Of a stretch of 7,720 nucleotides of DNA, positions 1-6,736 are shown piece after piece. Positions within the stretch are counted from its first letter, which is position 1, and each line of letters begins with the position of its first letter. The DNA is from Chloroflexota bacterium. Its GTDB lineage: Bacteria; Chloroflexota; UBA6077; JACCZL01. Both the position numbers and the translations under genes were made by a program. Below the pieces are notes generated by a model. The model ran no database searches. It saw nothing but the letters and a program-made list of their open reading frames with translations, and was not told the DNA's origin. The stretch is from assembly GCA_020845495.1 (NCBI GenBank), contig JADLFM010000113.1:1-7720 (forward strand), in the 5' to 3' direction.

Positions 1-706
1 ACCGGCGCGATACAACGACGTCGCTCTGGCCGTAGAAGACGTTGGGACTCTCCGACATCGTCACCATCGCCTCCTGCATCGACACGTCGATGTGTTGGCC
101 GCGACCGGTGGTCGCACGGCGGAGCACGGCAGCCAGTACCGCGGTTGCCGCGTAGTAGCCGGCAGTGTGGCAGCATTGCAGGAACGGCGCGTTGACTGGC
201 GGTATGCTCAGATCCTCGTAGCCGAGAATCGCCATGTAGCCGCTCATGGCCCACGTCACGAGGTCCGAGCCCTTGAAGCGCGCGTGCGGACCGTATTGCC
301 CGAATGGGGTGATCGACGCCATCACCAGCCGAGGGTTGATCAATGCGAGATCGGCGTACCCGAGATCCCGCTCGGCGAGGTAGCCGGGGGGGAAGCTCTC
401 GATCACGATGTCGGCGCGTCTGACCAGTTCGCGGAGCAGGTGTTGGCCTTCCGTGCGCTTGATGTCCAGCGTGACCCCGCGCTTGTTCGTGTTGTAGTGG
501 TAGAAGAAGAGGCTCCGGTTCGGGTCAGGACGATCGTCTACGAACGGGCCGAACTGGCGCGTGGGGTCGCCGGCCGGGTGTTCGAGCTTGACGGTGTCTG
601 CACCCAGATCGGCAAGAAGCTTGGCGGCGTACGCACCTTTCTCGTCGGCGAGGTCGAGGACACGCAAATGGCCCAAGGCTCCGGCTTGCTCTGGCTTCGG
701 ATTCAC
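1..706 (-). CDS. CaiB/BaiF-family CoA-transferase, N-terminal part (runs off left edge)
   Basis: Class III CoA-transferases move CoA between carboxylic acids (formyl/oxalate, carnitine, benzylsuccinate and others) in the cytoplasm. Translating the minus strand from GTG at 706-704 gives 235 uninterrupted codons with the family's landmarks: a Rossmann-like start (VLDLADEKGAYAAKLLADLG, residues 16-35), KLEHPAGDPTR (40-50), NTNKRGVTLD (72-81), ADIVIESFPPG (98-108) and TGRGQHIDVSMQEA (200-213). Whole members are usually about 380-420 residues, so the C-terminal 40 percent is missing. The GTG start is chosen because GAGGGGGAG (719-711) lies four bases upstream. Odd point: the position aligned by eye to catalytic Asp169 of formyl-CoA transferase falls in a QCCHTAG segment (residues 177-183), so Cys178 or Cys179 replaces Asp. 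The substrate cannot be told. The family call is very secure; activity is uncertain. Confidence 0.93.
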   Translation of the reverse strand, partial: MNPKPEQAGALGHLRVLDLADEKGAYAAKLLADLGADTVKLEHPAGDPTRQFGPFVDDRPDPNRSLFFYHYNTNKRGVTLDIKRTEGQHLLRELVRRADIVIESFPPGYLAERDLGYADLALINPRLVMASITPFGQYGPHARFKGSDLVTWAMSGYMAILGYEDLSIPPVNAPFLQCCHTAGYYAATAVLAAVLRRATTGRGQHIDVSMQEAMVTMSESPNVFYGQSDVVVSRR

Positions 707-810
707 AACGCTCCCCCTCGGTGCTCGTTTGCCGCAGTTCCACCGCCAGCGTTCCCGTGCTCGGACGGAACCCGCCAGCCCGCATCGACCACCAGATCTG
801 GGACAAAACG

Positions 811-832
811 TTTTACCATAAGCTTTTACCAT
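811..832. repeat. Tandem 9-bp direct repeat, possible operator
   Basis: TTTTACCAT occurs at 811-819 and again at 824-832, a 13-base period (ATGGTAAAA twice on the minus strand). The copies overlap and follow the candidate -10 hexamer and abut the palindrome AAAACGTTTT (805-814). This placement suits a transcription factor acting on the CoA-transferase promoter. No regulator gene is visible in the window. Confidence 0.4.
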
Positions 833-851
833 GCCTTAGTCGATATTACAA
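823..851 (-). promoter_or_regulatory. Possible sigma70-like promoter for the CoA-transferase gene
   Basis: On the minus strand TTGTAA (851-846) and TAAAAG (828-823) are separated by exactly 17 bases; each matches four of six consensus positions. Transcription would start about 110 bases before the GTG start. The AT-rich setting supports a promoter, but the hexamers are imperfect and no start site is known. Confidence 0.3.
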
Positions 852-997
852 GAGGGTTTTCTGACGAATATTGAGCAGAGTACTTTTCGCCATGCCGCCG
901 TTTGGCAGCGTCGTCATGGACGCCGCTCGCTACCCAGGCAGGACCAGCGCGCGCCGTAGCATGGCCTTGCGGGTTCTTTGTTTTCTGGGCGCGACTG

Positions 998-1934
998 TCA
1001 GGGGGCAGACTGGTAATCGGCGCGTCTCCAACCCCACGCCATCCGCGTTGCCGACGGCCCGACGGCGAGGAGGATCACGAACGGAATTGAGATGAGGCTA
1101 TGGAGGCAGCATCGGTTCTCAATGAGTTGGCGCCGATCGACCCGTTCGAGCCAGCCGATTCGGGGACTGGCGAGCAGGTGCGGGATTGCAGTCTCGCTAC
1201 CCACGCTCAGGTCTGCGACGCTCTCCGCAGTCATGTCATCGACTGCCACGACGGGCCGATCGGCGCCGAAGGGGACGAACCGAAGCAGCATGCGGGCGAC
1301 CGGACGGGGCGGGTCCACGGTCAACGACCGCTGGCTTCTTCCGTATCACGTGGGGCCCACCGACCGCACGACCCGCACTTCCTGGAGGGTTGCTGTTGGC
1401 ATGGCAGTAGGTCCCATGGGTATCGAGATTGGCTCGGCTGTGCCGAGCAGCGACATCGGCAAGAGCTGGAGCATCATCGGATGCACTAGGAGCAGCGCGA
1501 CCTTGCCGGGCTGCCGCACCAAGAAGCCGGACCTGTACCGACGCCGCGCGGCCAGGAAGAACCAGCCCAAGGGAATCAGGCGTGGAAGGGTCCCCGACGT
1601 GCGCAGCGCCTCCCAGAGTGGTCCCAGCACGAACTCAGGGAGCGGCTGATCCGCGAAGCGGGCGAGGCCGAGGAACGATGAGAAATACCGCCCCTGCACC
1701 GGCACACTGGAACGGAGGCGGTCGTACTCAACGAGGCTCGTCGGGATAGGTGCCGCAACATCGATGCGCGAGTGCTCCGGATGCCAGCGCCGCACGGTCG
1801 CGTGATCGCGGGCCTGCGTGAACACTGCCTCGACCGCATGGACCGGGGCGCCAGTACGGGTCGATCAGCGCCTCGACGTCCTCGCGCTGGCTCTTCCCCC
1901 GGTTATGCAGCAGCTGTATTGTGCTCCGTTCCAT
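998..1934 (-). pseudogene. Unrecognised minus-strand gene, apparently decayed (frameshift and stop)
   Basis: An ATG at 1934-1932 opens a reading frame with strongly GC-ending codons through EDVEALIDPYWRPGP. Near 1838 the coding-like pattern moves to the frame reading VHAVEAVFTQARDH, which runs to TGA at 1348-1346. The same frame resumes directly after that stop and stays open to TGA at 1000-998. Throughout, third positions are the most GC-rich, first positions intermediate and second lowest, as expected for coding DNA on this strand and not for the overlapping plus-strand frames. The later part has hydrophobic stretches, for example KVALLLVHPMMLQLLPMSLL and LISIPFVILLAVGPS. I recognise no family. 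Alternatives are two short intact genes (1825-1346 from GTG, 1324-998 from TTG), for which I see no good ribosome binding sites, or chance open frames. Confidence 0.4.
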
Positions 1935-2072
1935 CCGCCGCCACTTCCCCCAAGCGCCTCACTGAGGAACGCAGCTGTGACGACGCTGATCACCCGGATT
2001 GACAAATGCAGAAGGGGAAGTGAACGCACTTATTGCCCTCACCGTACGGCGCGGAGCGGCGCCGGACGGGGA

Positions 2073-2378
2073 ATGCAGCGACCGCCGCCGCCGTACCTCG
2101 AGAATGTGGTCAGCCGCTACAGCCAGGAGCTGCACGACGAAGAGCACGTCGCCAAGAACCTGGGGCAGGCGGGCCGGCTCTGGGGGGCCTCCGGCTGGTC
2201 GGAGGCCTCCTACGGGCAGGTGCTCACCGAGGCGAAGGCGATCACGATCCGGCGCGGCATGGAGAAGCGCGCCACGGTCGGCGGGGAGGTCGGCGCCCGC
2301 AACAAGATGCCCTACTACGTCAAGGATATGAGAGACGTGCTCGGGATGAAGGAGGACTGCGCCCATGACGGGGGATGA
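2073..2378 (+). CDS. Small hypothetical protein, 101 aa, possibly an accessory-element remnant
   Basis: The frame from ATG 2073 to TGA 2376-2378 has almost uniformly G/C-ending codons and ordinary soluble-protein composition, so I take it as truly translated. It starts with a proline run (residues 4-7). A charged, probably helical section follows (YLENVVSRYSQELHDEEH, 8-25; GQAGRLWGASGWSEASYGQV, 31-50), then TEAKAITIRRGMEK (52-65) and a tail with ARNKMPYYVKDMRDVLGMKE (75-94). There is no signal peptide, membrane segment or known catalytic motif. GGA (2064-2066) lies six bases before the ATG. The frame is open further upstream, but that part reads as non-coding, so the gene may be a fragment lacking its original N-terminal portion. 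The style resembles orphan proteins of plasmids or integrated elements; this is an impression only. Confidence 0.6.
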   Translation: MQRPPPPYLENVVSRYSQELHDEEHVAKNLGQAGRLWGASGWSEASYGQVLTEAKAITIRRGMEKRATVGGEVGARNKMPYYVKDMRDVLGMKEDCAHDGG

Positions 2379-2442
2379 CGAGGTGTCCGAACCGGGCCCC
2401 GATGACGGCGATCATGGGGTCAACTCACGAAACGGACATTAG
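2365..2442 (+). CDS. 25-codon acidic ORF overlapping the end of the 101-aa gene
   Basis: ATG 2365 to TAG 2440-2442 encodes MTGDDEVSEPGPDDGDHGVN followed by SRNGH. GGAGG (2351-2355) sits nine bases ahead, a good ribosome binding site, and the start overlaps the preceding gene by 14 bases in the +1 frame, the usual geometry of translational coupling. It is either a small coupled peptide or the first codons of a downstream gene whose remainder has been lost. No family is recognisable at this length. Confidence 0.35.
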   Translation: MTGDDEVSEPGPDDGDHGVNSRNGH

Positions 2443-2702
2443 CACACGCGAAGCACGGAAGGACGGCCGAACCGTCGGGTTGTCATCTCAGATCCGCCCA
2501 CCGATGTGTCAGGGAGCACGCCAAGGAGCCCTAACCTGACGCTCATGAGGGCAACTGCCTGGCGCCCAGGTGGGGTATACCCCAGGGTGACTTCGACCGC
2601 ATCGGCGCTTCCTGGTGCTTGGTGGCGATCGTGGCAGCGAACGGCTTACGCTAGAGGTGCTGTGCGGGACGAGTCGGCTCCAGGAGCCAGATCGGCGACG
2701 TC
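2443..2702. other. Non-coding leader of the hydrolase-cyclase gene
   Basis: I see no convincing gene in this 260-base stretch. It holds a cluster of inverted repeats (2558-2584) and a CTCATGAG palindrome (2542-2549). I found no good -35/-10 pair. The nearest Shine-Dalgarno-like AGGAG (2682-2686) is 16 bases from the ATG of the next gene, longer than usual. Confidence 0.5.
2558..2584. promoter_or_regulatory. Abutting inverted repeats, candidate operator
   Basis: CCTGG CGC CCAGG (2558-2570) is a 5-bp inverted repeat with a three-base centre. It is followed at once by TGGGGTATACCCCA (2571-2584), a perfect 14-bp palindrome. The pair lies about 120 bases ahead of the hydrolase-cyclase start, a sensible place for a regulator. 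The G4/C4 arms around TATA slightly recall sites of metal-sensing regulators, but the arm order differs from the usual CsoR site. Confidence 0.4.
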
Positions 2703-4034
2703 ATGCAGCCAGAGACGCGCTACGTGAAGAGCGGCGACGTGCATATCGCCTACCAGGTCATGGGAGACGGACCCGTCGACCTGGTCTGGGTCCCCGGGTT
2801 CGTCTCCCACCTGGAGCATGACTGGGCGGAGCCGTCCCGGGCCCGATTCTTCCGGCGCCTGGCCGCCTTTGCCAGACTGATCCGCCTCGACAAGCGGGGC
2901 ACCGGGCTTTCCGATCGCGTCGCAGAGGTTGCCACGCTCGAACAGCGGATGGATGACGTCCGTGCCGTCATGGACGCGGTTGGCTCGGAGCGCGCCGCGC
3001 TCTTCGGTGCGTCAGAGGGCGGCGCCATGAGCTTGCTGTTCGCCGCGACCTACCCTGAGAGGACGTCTGCGCTCGTGGTCTACGGTGCGATGGCACGGTG
3101 CGTCTGGGCAGAGGATTATCCGTGGAGTCCCCCGCTCGAGACGTTTGATCGAGTTTTCGCCGAGATGTCCGAGAAGTGGGGCAGGACTGACGGCATGGTC
3201 TTCTCGTTCGCTCCGTCGCTCGCCGGTGACGCGCGCCATCGAGACTGGTATCGGAACATGCAGCGACTCGGCGCGAGCCCCGGGACGGCGATTGCGTTGC
3301 TGAAGATGAACACGGGGATCGACATCCGACACGTCTTGCCGGCGATTCGAGTCCCGACTCTGGTTCTCCACTCGGTCGGTGATCAGATGGCGACGGTTGA
3401 ACACGGTCGTCATATCGCAGAACGGATCCCCGGTGCGAAGCTCGTGGAGCTTCCGGGCGTCGATCACTCCTGGTACACGGGCAACTTCGATCGCATCCTC
3501 ACCGAAGTCGAGGAGTTCCTCACCGGTACGCACCATGTCGCCGAGCCCGACCGAGTCCTCGCCACGGTCCTCTTCACCGACATCGTCGCCTCGACGCAGC
3601 GTCTCGCGGAGATGGGTGATCTGCGTTGGCGAGATCTCTTGGAAGATCACCACCGCTTAGCGCGGAGTGAACTCGCTCATCACCGAGGGCGTGAGGTCAA
3701 GACCACCGGCGACGGCCTGCTCGCCACCTTCGACGGGCCGGCTCGGGCCATCCGGTGCGCCAGTGCCATTCGGAACGCCGTTCACCAGCTCGGCATCGAG
3801 ATCCGGGCCGGACTCCACACTGGCGAGGTCGAGGTCTTGGACCAGGACATCGGCGGGATCGCGGTCCACACGGGGGCACGCGTCGCGGCCGAGGCGGGGC
3901 CGGGTGAGGTGTTGGTCTCCAGCACCGTGAAAGACCTCGTGGCCGGCTCCGGGATCGAGTTCGATGATCGGGGCGTCCACACCCTCAAAGGCGTCCCGGG
4001 TGAATGGCGCTTGTATCGGGTCTTGGCCTCATAG
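2703..4034 (+). CDS. Alpha/beta-hydrolase fused to class III adenylate cyclase (Rv1900c-like)
   Basis: This 443-residue protein has an alpha/beta-hydrolase at about 1-275 and a class III cyclase homology domain at about 284-441. The hydrolase shows the elbow GASEGG (Ser104), the acid Asp227 in HSVGDQM, and His255 in GVDHSWY, a complete apparent triad. In the cyclase, FTDIVAST gives metal ligand Asp293 and VKTTGDG gives Lys333 (purine-recognition position) and Asp337 (second metal). In VHTGARV the Asn expected in VNxAAR is His389, while Arg393 remains. M. tuberculosis Rv1900c (LipJ, about 460 aa) has the same order. The expected role is ATP to cAMP in the cytoplasm, as a homodimer, with the hydrolase part sensing or processing a small ester or lipid; that coupling is inference. 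ATG 2703 is chosen because ETRYVKSGDVHIAYQV is a typical family start; its SD is weak. There is no signal peptide. Confidence 0.92.
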   Translation: MQPETRYVKSGDVHIAYQVMGDGPVDLVWVPGFVSHLEHDWAEPSRARFFRRLAAFARLIRLDKRGTGLSDRVAEVATLEQRMDDVRAVMDAVGSERAALFGASEGGAMSLLFAATYPERTSALVVYGAMARCVWAEDYPWSPPLETFDRVFAEMSEKWGRTDGMVFSFAPSLAGDARHRDWYRNMQRLGASPGTAIALLKMNTGIDIRHVLPAIRVPTLVLHSVGDQMATVEHGRHIAERIPGAKLVELPGVDHSWYTGNFDRILTEVEEFLTGTHHVAEPDRVLATVLFTDIVASTQRLAEMGDLRWRDLLEDHHRLARSELAHHRGREVKTTGDGLLATFDGPARAIRCASAIRNAVHQLGIEIRAGLHTGEVEVLDQDIGGIAVHTGARVAAEAGPGEVLVSSTVKDLVAGSGIEFDDRGVHTLKGVPGEWRLYRVLAS

Positions 4035-4054
4035 CCGTACATGAGGGGGGCATC

Positions 4055-6736
4055 TCAGCCGTAGCGTGTACTTTCCCCGTTTCGTGAGGTGACCCCTTCT
4101 AATGCATACGCGACCGCCTGCTCCAGGGTCATCGCCCGGCCCTCGTCCCAGGCCTCCGCGAACGCATCGTCCCCCAGGCCGGCGCGTGCCGCCGCGACGG
4201 CGACATCGTGTACACGACGCACGCTCAGCATGGGTGCCAGGCCGGAGGTCTTCTGCGGGATTTCCGCAGCCCCGAGTAGACGGGCTGCCCGCGCGTAACG
4301 ACCCGCTCGGGTCGCTGCGTGCGCTAGCAACTCCAGGTTGTTCCAACTGCAGGGGGTGTCCGCCAGTTCGTGGAACAGGGCGAGGCTCTCTCTCAGGAGG
4401 ATCTCCGCCCGTTCGGCGTCGTCTTGTCCGTACGCGAGGGCGCGCAGCGCGTTGGCGACGCCGTGCAGGTCGCCGCGTGCTCGGCAAAAGGCCAGATCCT
4501 CGTCGAGCAGCAGTCTGGCCTGGGCGAGGTTGCCTTGCTGTTCAGTGAGGACGGCCAGGCTCGCGAACGGTGTCTCAGCGAAGGCCGCGAGGACCGCGTC
4601 GCGGGCAGTCTCGGGGCCGGCTCGGCGCACCAGGTTCGCGCTCTCCTCGAGGAGCATCGCCGCCCGCGCGAGATCGCCACTGGCCCGAGCCAGGAGCGCC
4701 AGCCAGGAGAGGACGGTTGCAAGGCCGCGGCTGTCTCCTTCCTCCCGCCACAGCGCCAGGCTCTGCTCCAGCCACCGGAGCGCGTCGGCGTGGGCGCCGC
4801 GAGCATACGCCAGGTGTCCAGTCACGCCGAAGAGCCTCGCGCGTGCCGCGGTGCTCCCCGCTCCTTGCCCCGCCAGCCGCTCCACGCGAGACCACGCCTC
4901 GCGGGCGTGGTTGGGCAACATCCAGAACCAGGCCAACGCCTCAGCCATGTTGGCCGCAGCTTCGAAGCCGTCCGCTTCAGCTTCGCACCAGTCGAGCGCT
5001 GCCCGCAGGTTCCCGTGCTCAAGTTCGAGTTGGTCGAACAGAACGGCGTCGCGCGGGCCTCGCAGCTCGGCCGCTACACGCTCGGCGAGGGCCTGGTAGC
5101 AGTCGCGATGGCGCCGTCGGGTGACGCATGTCTCGCCGCTCGCTTCCAGCTGCTCCAGGGCGTACTCGCGGACGGTCTCCAGTATCGTGAAGCGCGGCTC
5201 ACCATTGGACATCCCGCTGGATCGGACGAGGCTGCTCTCCACCAGCAGCCCGACGCTATCCAGGATGTCACCGCCGAGATCGCCGTCCGCGTTGCAGACC
5301 GCCTCGGCCGCCTCCAGCGTGAATCCGCCGACGAACACCCCGAGCCGACGGAAGAGCCGCTGTTCGGGTGCATGCAGCAGGTCGTAGCTCCAGGCGATCG
5401 CGCTCCTGAGCGTCTGTTGGCGGGACGGCAAGTCCCGACGACCGCCGCTGAGCAGGTCGAGGCTGCGGCCCAGGCGGGCCAGGAGCGCCTCGGGCGGCAG
5501 CAGGCGGACGCGCGCCGCCGCTAATTCGATGGCGAGGGGAAGGCCGTCGAGGCGGGCGCAGATCCCAGCGACGGACGGCGCGTTGGCGTTCGTGACCGCG
5601 AAGTCCGGCCTGATGGCCGTCGCCCGCTCGATGAACAGCGCGACGGCCTCGTACTGCGAGAGCGACTCCGGGGTGAGCGGGCGCCCCGGGCGGGGCAACG
5701 CCAGCGGCGGGACCGGGAACTCGTGCTCGCCACGAAGTTGGAGGGGCGCGCGGCTGGTCACCAGGATCGACACGGCCGGGCAGCGACGGAGCACGTCGTC
5801 TACGACCGTCGCCGCGTCGAGCACCTGCTCGAAGTTGTCGAGCACCAGGAGCAGGCGGCGGTTTAGCAGGTGATCCGCGAGCACGTCGAGGACCGGACGG
5901 CCGGCGGCAGCCGTCACGCCCAGCGCCTGGGCGGCGGCCGAGGCCACGAGGCTCGGGTCGGAGATAGCCGCCAGTTCGACGAGGAACACGCCGTCCTCGT
6001 ACTGGTCGATGACGTCGGCGGCCACGTGCAGCCCGAGCCGCGTCTTGCCGATCCCGCCCGGTCCGGTGAGGGTGACGAGACGGACATCGTCGCGCGACAG
6101 GAGTTCGTTCACGGCCCTTACTGCCTGCTCGCGGCCGATCAGCAGCGTCGGCTGGACCGGCAGGTTGTGCGGCCGGGCGTCGAGCGACCGGAGCGGCGGA
6201 AACTCGGACAGAAGGCCCGGCGCGACGAGCTGGTAGATGCGTTCGGGCCGGATCAGATCCTTGAGACGGTGCTCGCCGAGGTCGATGAGGGAGGCCCCAT
6301 CGGGGAGCGCGTCGCGCGCCAGTTCGTAGGTGGCCTGCGAGAGGAGCACCTGGCCGCCGTGGCCGGCGCTCATCAGCCGCGCGGCCCGGTTCAGGACGGG
6401 GCCGTAGTAGTCGCCGTCGCGCTCGTCGGCCGCGCCGGTGTGGAGCGCCATCCTGACGCGGACCGGGCCGACCTCGCCCCACGGCTCGGCGTCGAGCCGT
6501 CGCTGGGCTTCCAGGGCCGCCGCCACGCCGTCGAGGGCGCGGCTGAACGCGGCGTGGAACGCGTCGCCCATCGTCTTGACGACGTGGCCGCCGTGGTCCT
6601 GGATGGCGCCCCGTAGCAGGGCATCGTGGCGCGCGAGGGCGGCACGCATCGCCTCGGGCTGGCGCTCCCAGCGCGCGGTGCTGCCCTCGATGTCTGTAAA
6701 GAGGAAGGTGACCGTCCCGGTTGGCAACCCAGCCAT
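4055..6736 (-). CDS. Class III cyclase-STAND (NB-ARC-like) ATPase-TPR signalling protein, no HTH
   Basis: This 893-residue cytoplasmic protein has three parts. Residues 6-170 form a class III cyclase: FLFTDIEGST (Asp15), VVKTMGDAF (Lys54, Asp58), DYYGPVLNRAARL (Asp109, Asn116, Arg120), so the catalytic set looks complete. Residues 195-530 form a STAND ATPase: IGRE (200-203), Walker A GPGGIGKT (225-232), Walker B LLLVLD (295-300), TSR (327-329), GLPLA (398-402), then a winged-helix-like segment and ILETVREYAL (518-527). From about 570 to the end are TPR-like helical pairs. The start at 6736 is preferred over an upstream ATG at 6895 because GAGGGA (6745-6740) precedes it and the family motif follows at once. 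M. tuberculosis Rv1358 and Rv2488c share the cyclase-ATPase order but add a C-terminal LuxR HTH; here the chain ends at EQAVAYALEG, where that HTH would begin. Probable role: ligand-gated oligomerisation coupled to cAMP synthesis (inferred). Confidence 0.92.
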   Translation of the reverse strand: MAGLPTGTVTFLFTDIEGSTARWERQPEAMRAALARHDALLRGAIQDHGGHVVKTMGDAFHAAFSRALDGVAAALEAQRRLDAEPWGEVGPVRVRMALHTGAADERDGDYYGPVLNRAARLMSAGHGGQVLLSQATYELARDALPDGASLIDLGEHRLKDLIRPERIYQLVAPGLLSEFPPLRSLDARPHNLPVQPTLLIGREQAVRAVNELLSRDDVRLVTLTGPGGIGKTRLGLHVAADVIDQYEDGVFLVELAAISDPSLVASAAAQALGVTAAAGRPVLDVLADHLLNRRLLLVLDNFEQVLDAATVVDDVLRRCPAVSILVTSRAPLQLRGEHEFPVPPLALPRPGRPLTPESLSQYEAVALFIERATAIRPDFAVTNANAPSVAGICARLDGLPLAIELAAARVRLLPPEALLARLGRSLDLLSGGRRDLPSRQQTLRSAIAWSYDLLHAPEQRLFRRLGVFVGGFTLEAAEAVCNADGDLGGDILDSVGLLVESSLVRSSGMSNGEPRFTILETVREYALEQLEASGETCVTRRRHRDCYQALAERVAAELRGPRDAVLFDQLELEHGNLRAALDWCEAEADGFEAAANMAEALAWFWMLPNHAREAWSRVERLAGQGAGSTAARARLFGVTGHLAYARGAHADALRWLEQSLALWREEGDSRGLATVLSWLALLARASGDLARAAMLLEESANLVRRAGPETARDAVLAAFAETPFASLAVLTEQQGNLAQARLLLDEDLAFCRARGDLHGVANALRALAYGQDDAERAEILLRESLALFHELADTPCSWNNLELLAHAATRAGRYARAARLLGAAEIPQKTSGLAPMLSVRRVHDVAVAAARAGLGDDAFAEAWDEGRAMTLEQAVAYALEGVTSRNGESTRYG

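Larger units (their letters stand above)
707..997. other. Intergenic region upstream of the CoA-transferase gene, AT-rich core
   Basis: I see no convincing gene in this stretch of about 290 bases. The segment from about 800 to 890 is clearly AT-richer than the rest of the window. It contains a tandem 9-bp repeat, an AAAACGTTTT palindrome (805-814) and a possible minus-strand promoter. It most likely controls the CoA-transferase gene on the minus strand. Confidence 0.55.

Noticed and set aside
92..874. 260-codon plus-strand open frame
   Set aside because: It lies antisense to the CoA-transferase frame, which carries unmistakable family motifs. Its own translation has no recognisable motif and is the expected shadow of a GC-rich gene.
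998..1060. tRNA-like look of the segment near 1010-1050
   Set aside because: No acceptor stem, T-loop motif or cloverleaf could be assembled on either strand.
1092..1649. 185-codon plus-strand frame (and the 129-codon frame from 1100)
   Set aside because: Base composition by codon position fits the minus strand better. The plus product is an Arg/Ser/Thr-rich shadow without motifs.
1999..2027. Plus-strand TTGACA as a promoter for the 101-aa gene
   Set aside because: At 17 bases spacing the partner is GAACGC, and no good -10 occurs at 16-18 bases.
1959..2366. 135-codon minus-strand frame opposite the 101-aa gene
   Set aside because: The plus-strand frame at 2073 has much better codon use and a plausible ribosome binding site; the minus product looks like a shadow.
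2571..2584. The palindrome as a CsoR copper operator
   Set aside because: CsoR sites usually read TACCC...GGGTA outward to inward, whereas the arms here are GGGG then CCCC. No copper gene or csoR is present in the window.
4370..5524. 384-codon plus-strand frame
   Set aside because: It is antisense to the ATPase and TPR part of the cyclase-STAND gene, whose motifs are clear on the minus strand.
5268..6482. 404-codon minus-strand frame
   Set aside because: It is an out-of-frame, Arg/Pro/Gly-rich reading of the cyclase-STAND gene; the Walker motifs are in the other frame.
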